Of a DNA stretch of 64,000 nucleotides, positions 44,890 to 54,182 are shown in pieces. The stretch is from UBA4644 sp964541085 (GTDB lineage: Bacteria > Bacillota > Clostridia > Oscillospirales > Butyricicoccaceae), in NCBI GenBank assembly GCA_964541085.1, contig CAZIPA010000002.1:40857-104856 (forward strand), given 5' to 3'. Under the pieces are notes generated by a model that searched no databases, was not told the origin of the DNA, and saw only the letters and a program-made list of their open reading frames with translations. The first letter of the stretch is position 1. Every line of letters begins with the position of its first letter. The position numbers were made by a program, and so were the translations under genes.

Positions 44890-45363
44890 TCAGATGTACA
44901 GGCCGTTGTTTTCCAGCTCGTCGATCAGATCACCCAGAATGTCCACATTGTAGGGCGTGATGATAAAGGTGCTGTTGGCCACCTTTTTGATTTTGCCGTC
45001 CTGGGCATAGGTCACACCGCTGAGGAAGTCCACCAGACGGCGGGCCACATCCTTGTTGGTCTGCTCCAGATTCAGCACCACCGTGCGCTTATCCCGCAGA
45101 TGGTCTGCGATATCCACGGCGTTTTCAAATTTTTCCGGCTTGACCAGCACCACAGAGAGCTGGGTCGTGGCGTTGATGTTCACGACCTTGTTGCCGCTCC
45201 GGGCGTTGAAATTGGGCATGGGAATGCTCTTGTCGTCCTCGGTCTTTACCGTGCGGGAGCGTCCGGCGCCGGCAGGGGATTCCATCTCCGGGGCGTCCAG
45301 TTCTTCCTCGTCGTCCTCGTCCTCACCCTTGACCCAGCGCTTCAGGTCATCCATTAAACTCAT
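44890..45363 (-). CDS. sepF: Cell division protein SepF
   Basis: A 157-residue FtsZ-bundling, membrane-anchoring division protein. It has an amphipathic N-terminus (MSLMDDLKRWV), an acidic linker (DEDDEEELD) and the C-terminal SepF core with VVLVKPEKFENAVDIADHLRDKRTVVLNLEQTNKD...RLVDFLSGVTYA. RBS AAGGAG. Confidence 0.95.
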   Translation of the reverse strand: MSLMDDLKRWVKGEDEDDEEELDAPEMESPAGAGRSRTVKTEDDKSIPMPNFNARSGNKVVNINATTQLSVVLVKPEKFENAVDIADHLRDKRTVVLNLEQTNKDVARRLVDFLSGVTYAQDGKIKKVANSTFIITPYNVDILGDLIDELENNGLYI

Positions 45364-45443
45364 ATCGAAAAACTCCTTTCGGTTTCCGCCGTCCGCAGAT
45401 CTCCGCGGCGGCAGCGTTTGATATCAAACTCCATATTTATTTT

Positions 45444-45472
45444 ATTATGACTTTTTTTCTCTTTACTGTCAA
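45444..45472 (-). promoter_or_regulatory. Promoter of sepF-yggT-divIVA-ileS
   Basis: Minus-strand consensus TTGACA (45467-45472), 17-bp A-rich spacer, CATAAT (45444-45449). Confidence 0.8.
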
Positions 45473-45531
45473 GCCGGAAGGAGAAAACTCTTGGAAATAT
45501 TCACGATTTCTCCCGCTTTTGGACGGTTTTT

Positions 45532-46734
45532 TCAGCGCAGCAGCTTATCATCGGCCAGATTTTTCCCCTGAACGATCATCCGGTCATAGCGATACAGGCC
45601 GGATTTCGCGTTTTTCGCACAGGGCACCAGATAGTAGCTGTCCGTCTGATAGACCCACTGGATGGGCTTGAAGGAGGCGGCGCTGCCCTCCAGCACATAC
45701 ACGCCCCACTTTCCCTCCAGCTGGCGCAGGGCCTGAGAGGGGACCTTCAGGCCGGTATAGGTTTCCATAAGCAAGTCCACATCCTGTTCCCGGGAGGTGA
45801 GATAATCCGGCAGCATTTCATCGCTTTCCAGAATGAGAATGGCCTGTCCGTCCTCATAGACCTGAAGGCGGTAAAGCTTCATCGTCACCAGCGTCTGACT
45901 GAGCTGGGGAAAATACAGCTCCACCGTGCTCCGGTTCTGGAGGGCGGCTGCCTGTTCCCGGGTCAGCACTGCCGCATAATACCAGCGATAGCCGGTGACG
46001 ATGCTGCCGATGGCTTCCGGGGCAGATTCCCGCTGCAAGGTGTTCAGCTCCGCAGGGGTCAGCGTGTCCAGCCTGTCGGTGGTCAGCACTGTTTCATAGC
46101 CGTCTGTGCCGCTGACAAAATAGCCGGAGGCGGAAGCCTTCACATAGCTGCTGCCGGAGGCATACTGGCGCTTGCAGTCCTCCAGCTCCTCCCGCAGGGC
46201 TGTGATCCGCAGGTCAAAGCTTTCCTGATCTCCGCCGGTGCTGCCCCGGCTGGCAACCAGCTGCTGCAGGGCGGCGTACCGGGCGCTGACACCCCGGGTC
46301 TCTCCGGCGGAAAGATTCTCTCCCAGACGGATCAGCTCCTCGGCAATCAGCTGGTCCATCTTCAGGCTGTCGGCACCGCCGGTAATCATGCCATAGGCAT
46401 ATTCCAGTGCCTCCAGCCGATCCTCCACCGTTCTGGCCTGATCGTAAGCCTGCTGCGCCTCTCCGTCGGAAAAGAACACCGCCAGCCGCTGTCCCCGGGC
46501 AACCTTTTCCCCGTCCTGAAGCAGATATTCCGCATTTCCGCCGCTTTCACTCTCCACCAGTGTCTGCTGCCGGATAAACCATCCCCGCAGGGAAAGCTTT
46601 TCCTCCACGGTGATTTCCATGGCATCCACGGTCTTGATCTGTTCGGTGAGATTTTCCGTCACCTGCCATGCCACATAGACCAGAATGGCCAGCACGGCAA
46701 AAATCGCAAGGATTTTTCGAATCGGCTGTTTCAT
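45532..46734 (-). CDS. HlyD-like periplasmic adaptor-type protein
   Basis: A 400-residue protein with one N-terminal membrane helix (about 8-26), a barrel-sandwich hybrid half (VARGQRLAVFFSDGEA), a coiled-coil region (about 80-190), and a second half-barrel with a C-terminal beta domain (LRQLEGKWGVYVLEG, VIVQGKNLADD-like end). It resembles HlyD/membrane-fusion proteins but no exporter gene is adjacent. ATG 46732-46734 has GGGAG upstream; a GTG seven codons earlier is less likely. It lies between hfq and sepF, a position seen for such proteins in Clostridia. Confidence 0.75.
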   Translation of the reverse strand: MKQPIRKILAIFAVLAILVYVAWQVTENLTEQIKTVDAMEITVEEKLSLRGWFIRQQTLVESESGGNAEYLLQDGEKVARGQRLAVFFSDGEAQQAYDQARTVEDRLEALEYAYGMITGGADSLKMDQLIAEELIRLGENLSAGETRGVSARYAALQQLVASRGSTGGDQESFDLRITALREELEDCKRQYASGSSYVKASASGYFVSGTDGYETVLTTDRLDTLTPAELNTLQRESAPEAIGSIVTGYRWYYAAVLTREQAAALQNRSTVELYFPQLSQTLVTMKLYRLQVYEDGQAILILESDEMLPDYLTSREQDVDLLMETYTGLKVPSQALRQLEGKWGVYVLEGSAASFKPIQWVYQTDSYYLVPCAKNAKSGLYRYDRMIVQGKNLADDKLLR

Positions 46735-46779
46735 ATGTACTCCCACAGAGGCCACGGCCGCACCGCCTCCGCCTGCGCC

Positions 46780-47004
46780 TTAGTCCGGCATCACCCGCAG
46801 AGGTCGATGAGGAACGATGGTGGAGATGGCGTGCTTGTACACCAGATACTGCTTTCCTTCCAATTGCAGCAGCACCGTAAAGCCGTCAAAGGCCAGAATG
46901 CTGCCCCGCTGCTGAAAGCCGTTGGTGAGAAACACCGTCAGGGGCATCCGCTCCCGCCGTGCCTCGTTCAAAAAATTGTCCTGTAAACTGCTTCTGTTTT
47001 CCAT
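46780..47004 (-). CDS. hfq: RNA chaperone Hfq
   Basis: A 74-residue Sm-like protein that forms the hexameric ring binding small RNAs. Sm1 motif around VFLTNGFQQRGSILAFDGFTVLL and Sm2 KQYLVYKHAISTIVP are complete; C-terminus is short, as in Gram-positives. Located 15 bp after miaA, the near-universal partner. Confidence 0.97.
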   Translation of the reverse strand: MENRSSLQDNFLNEARRERMPLTVFLTNGFQQRGSILAFDGFTVLLQLEGKQYLVYKHAISTIVPHRPLRVMPD

Positions 47005-47019
47005 GGTGACTCCCCTTTT

Positions 47020-47979
47020 CTAAGATTTTTCGTCACCATTATAAAGCACCTTTTGCAAATATTCTGTCGCTTCCTGCAATATGGACTGCGCCGCCTCCGG
47101 CTGATTATACACCAGCCAGTGTACCCGTGTATCCCGGCGGAACCAGGTCAGCTGGCGCTTGGCATAGTTGCGGGATTTTCGGCGAATCTGCTCCGCTGCC
47201 TGCTCCAGACTCATGCTTCCCGCAAAATAGTCCAGCATTTCCTTATAGCCGATGGCCTGGGCTGCCGTGCCGGTGAGCTTACCCGCCTCCAGCAGCTGCC
47301 GGGCCTCCTGCTCCAGTCCCTGCTCCAGCATTTTGTCCACCCGCCGGTCGATGCGGTCATAGAGGATGGAGCGTGGCTCGGTACACAGTCCCAGCATCAC
47401 CGCCTGATAGCGGGGCGGTACGGCCTGTGTACGCAGATTGTGGGCCGTGATGGTTTCGCCGGTGGCCTGATAGACCTCCAGCGCCCGCAAAATCCGCCGC
47501 TTGTCATGAATATGCAGGCGGTTGGCGCTGTCCGGGTCTGCCTGCCGCAGACGGCCCATCATTTCCTCCGGGCCCAGCTGCTCCCATTGCCGCTCCAGCT
47601 CCTCCCGCAGACCGGAATCCGTGCCGCAGGGCTGAAAATCCGTGCCCCGCAGCAGTCCGTCAATATACAGTCCCGTTCCGCCGCAGAGGATGGGCTGTTT
47701 GCCCCGCCGGAGAATGTCCCGGACGCAGGCATCGGCCTCCTGCACATAGCGGGAGACGGAATAGCTCTCCCCCGGCTCTGCCACATCCAGCATGAAATGG
47801 GGCACACCCTGCATTTCCTCCGCCGCAGGCTTGGCCGTGCCGATGGTCATATGGCGATAAATCTGCATGGAATCTGCCGAAACCACCTCGCCGGAAAAGC
47901 GCTTTGCCAGCGAAACCGCCAGCGCCGTCTTTCCGGAGGCCGTGGGGCCGCAGATGACAATCAATCGCGGCTCCTTCAT
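47020..47979 (-). CDS. miaA: tRNA dimethylallyltransferase
   Basis: A 319-residue enzyme that prenylates A37 of tRNAs reading UNN codons. P-loop GPTASGKTALA near residue 10 and the conserved GEVVSADSMQIYRHMTIGTAKP are visible. The start ATG at 47977-47979 overlaps the mutL stop by 4 bp; longer readings run inside mutL. The A37 product is the substrate of MiaB, encoded at the head of the same operon. Confidence 0.96.
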   Translation of the reverse strand: MKEPRLIVICGPTASGKTALAVSLAKRFSGEVVSADSMQIYRHMTIGTAKPAAEEMQGVPHFMLDVAEPGESYSVSRYVQEADACVRDILRRGKQPILCGGTGLYIDGLLRGTDFQPCGTDSGLREELERQWEQLGPEEMMGRLRQADPDSANRLHIHDKRRILRALEVYQATGETITAHNLRTQAVPPRYQAVMLGLCTEPRSILYDRIDRRVDKMLEQGLEQEARQLLEAGKLTGTAAQAIGYKEMLDYFAGSMSLEQAAEQIRRKSRNYAKRQLTWFRRDTRVHWLVYNQPEAAQSILQEATEYLQKVLYNGDEKS

Positions 47980-49997
47980 AGGACACGCTTGAACATCTTT
48001 TCCAGCTGATATCTGGAAAGATAGGTGACGCAGGGACGGCCATGGGGACAATTTCGGATGGAATCATTGCCCAGCACCGTCTCTGCCAGCTTTTGCAGCT
48101 CCTGATTGTCGCTGTCCATACCGGCCTTGATGGCGGCCTTGCAGGCAACACTTTTCAGCAGCTCCTCCAGCAGCTCATTTTCTCCGCCCCGGAAGGATGC
48201 GATTCTTCCGGCCATATCTGACAGAACAAAGGGAATGTCCTGCAAATCCAGATACATGGGCGCTTCCCGCACCAGCAGGGTGCCCCGTCCGAACTCCTCC
48301 ACGGCAAAGCCCGCCCGGTGCAGCAATTCCTTCTGCTGAAGGCAGGTTTCCGCCTCCGTGGGGCTGAGCCGCACTGTCTGGGGGGACAGCAGCAGCTGAG
48401 ACGCCTGTCCGTCCTGCCGTGTTTTCAGGCGGTCATACAGTATTTTTTCATGGGCGGCGTGCTTGTCAATCAGCCAGACGCCGTCCTTGTCCTCGGCAAT
48501 AATATAGGTGTGGAAGGCTTCGCCCAGCACCCGAATCTCGGGCAGGGTCTGTGCCGCCTCCGGCAATCGCTCCTGCGTCTCCGGCTCCGGCAAGGGCTCT
48601 GTCGGAGCCGGTGCGGGCTTCACTTTGAGAGCGGATGCCGGCGATATCGGTGTGTTCCGCACTTCCGACGCTTGTTTCTCCGGTGCTGCCGGCTCCTCCG
48701 GCAGCTTTTTCTCCACAGGCTCTGCCTTTTTTTCGCCGGACGGTGTTTTGGTCTCCGGCGGCTGCCAGTGATGGATGGTAAACTCTCCTACGGTTTCCAC
48801 CCGTTCGCCGTCCGGCCGCAGCCGGGTATGGGTTTGGGGCGGACAGGACAGCTTCGTGTCCGGGGATGCCACCCGCCCTTCGCTCCGCCGAAAGCTCTCC
48901 GGCAGAATATACTCCGGCTTTTTCGGCTCCGGCATCCGCATCTGATTGGGCGTGACGGTATCCTCCCGGAGCGGAAGTCCGGCCTTGCGCTTGATGGCCT
49001 GCATCTCTCCGTGAGACTCCAGCGCAGAGACCGCGCCGTTGTAAATGGCAGAAAACACATCCCGCTCCCGGGCAAACTTGACCTCCAGCTTGGAGGGGTG
49101 TACATTCACATCCACGGCAGACAGGCCGGTGCGGATATCCAGATAGCAAAGGGGGTAGCGGCCCGACATCAGCTTGTTCTGATAGGCCGATTCCAGCGCC
49201 GCCGTCAGTGTCCGGGATCGCACGCAGCGGCCATTCACATAAAAATTCTGCTGATTCCGGGAGGCCCGGCTGACCTCCGGCGGAGAAATATAGCCGCCCA
49301 CCCGGGTATCTCCGAACATTCCGGAAATGACCAACAGCTGTCCGGCCAGCTCCCGTCCGTTACAGGCGCAGATGGCGGAAAGGGGCTTTCCGTCTCCGGT
49401 GGTGGAAAAGCTCTCCCGGCCCTCTTTGATCAGGCGAAAGGCGATTCCCGGGCGGGAGATGGCGATCTGCTCCATCATATTTTCCACATTGGCCCCTTCC
49501 GCCGTGTCCTTTTTCAGAAATTTGGAGCGGGCAGGGACATTATAAAAGAGATCCCGCACCACTACCGTGGTGCCTCTGGGGCAGCCGGTTTCGCCATAGC
49601 CGGTTTCCACGCCGCCCTCCATGGAAATCTGGATTCCCTCGTTCTGATGCTCCGTGCGGGTGAACATATCCACCCGGGAGACGGCTGCAATCGCCGCCAG
49701 TGCTTCTCCCCGAAAGCCCAGGGTGGAAATGGCATCCAGATCGTCCACCCGGCGTATTTTTGAAGTTGCATGGGGTAAAAATGCCGTGCGGACATCCTCC
49801 GGCAGAATCCCCTTTCCATCGTCTGTTACACGGATATAGGCCACGCCGCCGGAACGCAGCTCTACGGTGATGTGCTTCGCTCCGGCATCCACGGCATTTT
49901 CCACCAGCTCCTTGACTACAGAGCTGGGCCGTTCCACCACCTGACCCGCCGCAATGCGGTTGGCCAGCTCCAGCGGCATCTGATAAATCTGCGGCAT
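47976..49997 (-). CDS. mutL: DNA mismatch repair protein MutL
   Basis: A 673-residue mismatch-repair ATPase/endonuclease. GHKL motifs: ELVENAVDAGA, DDGKGI, ATSKI, and STLGFRGEAL. After a Pro/Glu-rich linker (about 355-480) the C-terminal domain contains DKHAAHEKILYD, a variant of the DQHAx2Ex4E endonuclease motif (Q to K, last E to D), which is common in Clostridia. It is in line with mutS. Confidence 0.96.
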   Translation of the reverse strand: MPQIYQMPLELANRIAAGQVVERPSSVVKELVENAVDAGAKHITVELRSGGVAYIRVTDDGKGILPEDVRTAFLPHATSKIRRVDDLDAISTLGFRGEALAAIAAVSRVDMFTRTEHQNEGIQISMEGGVETGYGETGCPRGTTVVVRDLFYNVPARSKFLKKDTAEGANVENMMEQIAISRPGIAFRLIKEGRESFSTTGDGKPLSAICACNGRELAGQLLVISGMFGDTRVGGYISPPEVSRASRNQQNFYVNGRCVRSRTLTAALESAYQNKLMSGRYPLCYLDIRTGLSAVDVNVHPSKLEVKFARERDVFSAIYNGAVSALESHGEMQAIKRKAGLPLREDTVTPNQMRMPEPKKPEYILPESFRRSEGRVASPDTKLSCPPQTHTRLRPDGERVETVGEFTIHHWQPPETKTPSGEKKAEPVEKKLPEEPAAPEKQASEVRNTPISPASALKVKPAPAPTEPLPEPETQERLPEAAQTLPEIRVLGEAFHTYIIAEDKDGVWLIDKHAAHEKILYDRLKTRQDGQASQLLLSPQTVRLSPTEAETCLQQKELLHRAGFAVEEFGRGTLLVREAPMYLDLQDIPFVLSDMAGRIASFRGGENELLEELLKSVACKAAIKAGMDSDNQELQKLAETVLGNDSIRNCPHGRPCVTYLSRYQLEKMFKRVL

Positions 49998-50036
49998 GAC
50001 GCTTTTCTCCTTCCTGCTGTTGTTCCTGTCCCGGGC

Positions 50037-52670
50037 TTATTCGGCCTCCAGCGCCTGCTGATGCAGCTGATACAGCAGCCCCAGCGCCTCAATGGGACTC
50101 ATGGTGTCCGGCGCAGTCTCCCGCAGACGGCGGAGAATTTCCTGCCGTGCGGCCCCCTCCAGGCTGAGCTGCGTTTCCTCCGCATCAACTCTGGGCGCGG
50201 GTGTATCTCCCTGCACCGGCTGACGGGCTTCGATCTCCCGCAGCACCGCCTTGGCTCTGCGGATCACTTCCTCCGGCAGGCCCGCCAGTCTGGCAACCTC
50301 GATGCCATAGCTGTCATTGGCCCCGCCCCGGACGATTTTTTTGATGAAAATAATGTCGTCGCCCCGTTTTTTCACCACGATATTATAATTTTTCACGCCC
50401 TCCAGCTGGTTTTCCAGCTCGCAGAGCTCATGATAATGGGTGGCGAACAGCGTCCGCGCACCCAGCTTTTTCTTGTCTGCCACATATTCCAGCACAGCCC
50501 GGGCAATGGCCATACCGTCAAAGGTGGAAGTTCCCCGGCCGATCTCATCCAGAATCAGCAGGCTGCGGGAGGTGGCGTGCTTCAGAATGTCCGCCACTTC
50601 GTTCATCTCCACCATAAAGGTAGAGCGTCCCGCGAACAGATCATCCGACGCGCCCACCCGGGTAAAGATCCGGTCACAGATGCCGATATGGGCAGAGGCC
50701 GCAGGGACAAAGCTGCCGCACTGTGCCATCAGCACGATCAGCGCCGTCTGGCGCATGAAGGTGGATTTACCTGCCATATTGGGGCCGGTGATGATATAGA
50801 CCCGATTGCTGCCGCAGTCCAGTCTGGTATCGTTGGGCACAAACAGTGTGTCCTCCAGCACCCGCTCTACCACGGGATGACGGCCATCCTGAATCTCGAT
50901 CCGGTCGCTTTCATCCACCTCGGGCATGACATATTGATTCTGCTGGGCCGTCTTTGCCAGCGAACACAGCACATCGGCAGCCGCCACAGACCGGGCCGCG
51001 GACTGAATGCGATGCACCTGCGCCGCAATCTGCTCCCGCACCTGGGTAAACAGCTGATACTCCAGCGCCGTCAGCCGGTCACTGGCCGAGAGCACCTCTC
51101 CCTCCAGCGCCTTCAGCTCCGGCGTGATGTACCGTTCACAGTTGGTCAGCGTCTGCTTGCGGATATAATCCTCCGGCACCTGGGGAATGAAGGATTTGCT
51201 GACCTCAATATAAAAACCGAAAACCTTATTGTAGCTGACCTTCAGCTTGGGAATGCCGGTTCTCTCCCGTTCCCGGGCTTCAATCTCCGCAAGACGGCCT
51301 GTTCCGCCTCCCAGCAGCCGGCGCAGCTCATCTGCCTCCGGATGAAAGCCCTCCCGGATGACGCCGCCCTCCCGCAGAGAAAAGGGCGGTTCCTCCACAA
51401 TGGCCCGGTCGATCAGCTCTGCCACATCCTCCAGCGTGTCCAGCTCCCGGCAAAGCTCCCGCAGAAGGGGCTGGGAAAAGCCGCTGAGGCTTTCCCGGAT
51501 GTCCGGCAGACGGCAGCACACCTGATACAGCGCCCGGAGATCCCGTCCATTGGCCGTTCCGTAGACGATGCGGCTGGCAATGCGTTCCATATCGTTCAGC
51601 CCGGAAAGCTGCTTTTCCAGTGCGTCCCGGGTCATCAGATCCTGCACCAGTGCGCCTACGGCCTGCTGGCGTCTCTGAATCTGAGGAACGGATACCAGCG
51701 GTTTTTCCAGCCATTGCCGCAGCAGACGGGCACCCATGGCCGTGCGGGTCTTGTCCAGCACCCAAAGCAGACTGCCCTTTTTTTCGCCGCCGTGCAGCGA
51801 TGCTGTCAGCTCCAGATTGCGCCGGGCGGTATAATCCAGCTCCATATACTGGTTCTGGCGATAAATTTGCAGGGAACGGATATAGGCCAGATCGCTTTTC
51901 TGCGTCTCATGCAGATAGGACAGCAGGCCGCCCACGGCCTGTATCAGCAGGATCTGTTCCTCCGGAACGCTCTGTCCGGCAAACTGCTTTTCCACGGCCT
52001 CCCGGGCGTTTTCCGGCACAAAGCGCCATTCTCCCGCCTGCTCCGTATAGGCGTTCAGCCGCTCCTTTGCAAAGGTCAGCACCGTCTGATTGCTGTAGGC
52101 TCCGTCGGAAAGCAGCAGCTCCCGGGGAGAAAACCGGGCCAGCTCATTGCAGATTTCGCCGGACACGCCCTCCGGCGGCAGCTGCGTCGCGGACACCTCG
52201 CCGGTGGAAATGTCGCAGAAGCAGACACCCGCACCCCGGCTGTCCTGATAAACGGCACCGATATAATTGTTGCGGCTTTCCTCCAGCATGGAGCTTTCCA
52301 GCACCGTGCCCGGCGTGATCTTGCGGATGATCTCCCGCTTGACCAGACCCTTAGCCAGTGCCGGATCCTCCATCTGCTCACAGATTGCCACCTTATAGCC
52401 CTTGGCCACCAGCCGTCCGATATAGCCCTCGGCGCTGTGGAAGGGCACGCCGCACATGGGGGCCCGTTCCTCCTGTCCGCAGTCCCGGCCGGTCAGCGTC
52501 AGATCCAGCTCCCGGGAGACGGTTTTCGCATCGTCAAAGAACATCTCATAAAAGTCGCCCAGACGATACATGAGGATGCAGTCCTGATTTTCTTTTTTAA
52601 TGTCGTAATATTGCTGCATCATGGGGGTCAGACCGTCGGCGGTCTTTCCCTTTGGCTTTTTTTCTGCCAT
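50037..52670 (-). CDS. mutS: DNA mismatch repair protein MutS
   Basis: An 877-residue mismatch-recognition ATPase. The N-terminal mismatch-binding domain has RLGDFYEMFFDDA (Phe-x-Glu), the lever and clamp follow, and the P-loop GPNMAGKSTFMRQ is near residue 630, with DEIGRGTSTFDG and TLFATHYHEL after it. Full length. It lies 2 bp after miaB. Confidence 0.98.
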   Translation of the reverse strand: MAEKKPKGKTADGLTPMMQQYYDIKKENQDCILMYRLGDFYEMFFDDAKTVSRELDLTLTGRDCGQEERAPMCGVPFHSAEGYIGRLVAKGYKVAICEQMEDPALAKGLVKREIIRKITPGTVLESSMLEESRNNYIGAVYQDSRGAGVCFCDISTGEVSATQLPPEGVSGEICNELARFSPRELLLSDGAYSNQTVLTFAKERLNAYTEQAGEWRFVPENAREAVEKQFAGQSVPEEQILLIQAVGGLLSYLHETQKSDLAYIRSLQIYRQNQYMELDYTARRNLELTASLHGGEKKGSLLWVLDKTRTAMGARLLRQWLEKPLVSVPQIQRRQQAVGALVQDLMTRDALEKQLSGLNDMERIASRIVYGTANGRDLRALYQVCCRLPDIRESLSGFSQPLLRELCRELDTLEDVAELIDRAIVEEPPFSLREGGVIREGFHPEADELRRLLGGGTGRLAEIEARERERTGIPKLKVSYNKVFGFYIEVSKSFIPQVPEDYIRKQTLTNCERYITPELKALEGEVLSASDRLTALEYQLFTQVREQIAAQVHRIQSAARSVAAADVLCSLAKTAQQNQYVMPEVDESDRIEIQDGRHPVVERVLEDTLFVPNDTRLDCGSNRVYIITGPNMAGKSTFMRQTALIVLMAQCGSFVPAASAHIGICDRIFTRVGASDDLFAGRSTFMVEMNEVADILKHATSRSLLILDEIGRGTSTFDGMAIARAVLEYVADKKKLGARTLFATHYHELCELENQLEGVKNYNIVVKKRGDDIIFIKKIVRGGANDSYGIEVARLAGLPEEVIRRAKAVLREIEARQPVQGDTPAPRVDAEETQLSLEGAARQEILRRLRETAPDTMSPIEALGLLYQLHQQALEAE

Positions 52671-52672
52671 GC

Positions 52673-54091
52673 TTATTTCACCTTTCCGAACAGGGCCCAG
52701 GTGGAGCTGCGGTCGATCTCCGCCATGGCATACTCTCCGATGCGCGACACATCGCCGTGCAGATGTACCAGCTTGAAGCCCTCCGTCCGGCCGGTCAGGT
52801 CATAATTGGGGTCTTCGCTGCGTCCGTCGATGAGCACCGGCAGCGTCCGCCCCACATATTCGGCATTGATCTCCCGGGAGATGCGGTTCTGCACCGCCAG
52901 CAGACGGTCAAACCACTGCTGCTTTTCCTCCCGGGACACCGGATCGGGCATGGACGCAGCCCGTGTTCCCTCCCGGCGGGAATAGATGAAGGTAAAGAGG
53001 GAGTCAAAGCGCACTTCCTCCAGCAGGGACAGGGTTTCCTCAAACTCCGCCTCCGTCTCTCCGGGGAAGCCCACGATAATGTCGGAGGTGATGGTCAACT
53101 CCGGCATGACAGAGCGGGCATAGCGCACCAGCTCCAGATATTTTTCCCGGTCATACCGCCGGTTCATGGCCTGCAAAACCCGATTGCTGCCGCACTGTAC
53201 CGGCAGATGGATGCTGCGGCACACCTTTTCACAGGCGGCCATGGTGTCAAACAGACGGGGTGTGGCATCCTTGGGATGCGAGGTCATAAAGCGGATGCGG
53301 AAATCTCCCGGCACGGCGTTGCACAGCTCCAGCAGTCCGGCAAAATCGGGATAGCCCTCCTGATCCAGACCGTAGGAGTTCACATTCTGGCCCAGCAGAG
53401 TGATGTCCTTATAGCCCTGCCGCACCAGCTCCCGCAGCTCTGCCACCACCTTTTCCGGCGCACGGGAGCGCTCCCGCCCCCGCACATAGGGCACGATGCA
53501 GTAGGAGCAGAAATTGTTGCAGCCGTACATGATGGAAAGCCACGCACCCGGCCCGGCCTTGCGCACCGTGGGCATCTCCTCCCAGATCATGCCCCGCTCG
53601 TCACCGGAAATTTCAAACACCCGCTTTTTCTCCGTCAAACGGCGATACAGCAGCTCTGGAAACTTATAAAGGGCGTGAGTGCCGAATACAATATCCACAT
53701 AGGGATAGCTGTTTTTGATCTTTTCCGCCACCTGGGGCTGCTGGGGCATACAGCCGCAGACACAGATAATCACATCCGGATTTGCTTTTTTATAATGAGA
53801 GGTCTGCCCCACATTGCCGAACACCCGCATTTCCGCGTGCTCACGAATGGCACAGGTGTTGAAAATCAGAAGATCCGCCTGCGTCTCGTCCTCCGTCAGG
53901 CCGAAGCCCATATCCACCAGCATTCCCCGAATCAGCTCAGTATCCGCCTCGTTCTGCTGGCAGCCGAAGGTCACGGCACAGGCCAGCGGCTGGCGGGGCA
54001 GCTTTTGCTGATACAGCTGCTGTACCCCAGCGGCATATTCCTGTTGCTGCAGCAGCGCCTGCTGGGAAATCACCCGATCCTTTTGGTTCAT
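52673..54091 (-). CDS. miaB: tRNA-2-methylthio-N6-dimethylallyladenosine synthase
   Basis: A 472-residue radical SAM methylthiotransferase completing ms2i6A37. The N-terminal UPF0004 domain carries its own cluster ligands (VTFGCQQNEADTE, then C in FNTCAIREHAE), the radical SAM motif is CNNFCSYC (about 190-197), and a TRAM domain ends the protein. First gene of miaB-mutS-mutL-miaA-hfq; RBS GGAGG. Confidence 0.97.
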   Translation of the reverse strand: MNQKDRVISQQALLQQQEYAAGVQQLYQQKLPRQPLACAVTFGCQQNEADTELIRGMLVDMGFGLTEDETQADLLIFNTCAIREHAEMRVFGNVGQTSHYKKANPDVIICVCGCMPQQPQVAEKIKNSYPYVDIVFGTHALYKFPELLYRRLTEKKRVFEISGDERGMIWEEMPTVRKAGPGAWLSIMYGCNNFCSYCIVPYVRGRERSRAPEKVVAELRELVRQGYKDITLLGQNVNSYGLDQEGYPDFAGLLELCNAVPGDFRIRFMTSHPKDATPRLFDTMAACEKVCRSIHLPVQCGSNRVLQAMNRRYDREKYLELVRYARSVMPELTITSDIIVGFPGETEAEFEETLSLLEEVRFDSLFTFIYSRREGTRAASMPDPVSREEKQQWFDRLLAVQNRISREINAEYVGRTLPVLIDGRSEDPNYDLTGRTEGFKLVHLHGDVSRIGEYAMAEIDRSSTWALFGKVK

Positions 54092-54124
54092 ATTTCCTCC
54101 GAATGATACAAAAATTCATAATGA

Positions 54125-54153
54125 ATTATACCACGGGGTTTTCGAAAAGGCAA
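54125..54153 (-). promoter_or_regulatory. Promoter of the miaB-mutS-mutL-miaA-hfq operon
   Basis: Minus-strand TTGCCT (54148-54153), 17-bp spacer, perfect TATAAT (54125-54130) with TGG extended -10. Confidence 0.75.
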
Positions 54154-54182
54154 TTCCCCAGACAAAAAAAGTCCCGTTCCGG

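Noticed and set aside
54092..54182. Terminator between lysC and miaB
   Set aside because: A seven-T run on the minus strand follows lysC, but I could not find a stem longer than three or four pairs in front of it.
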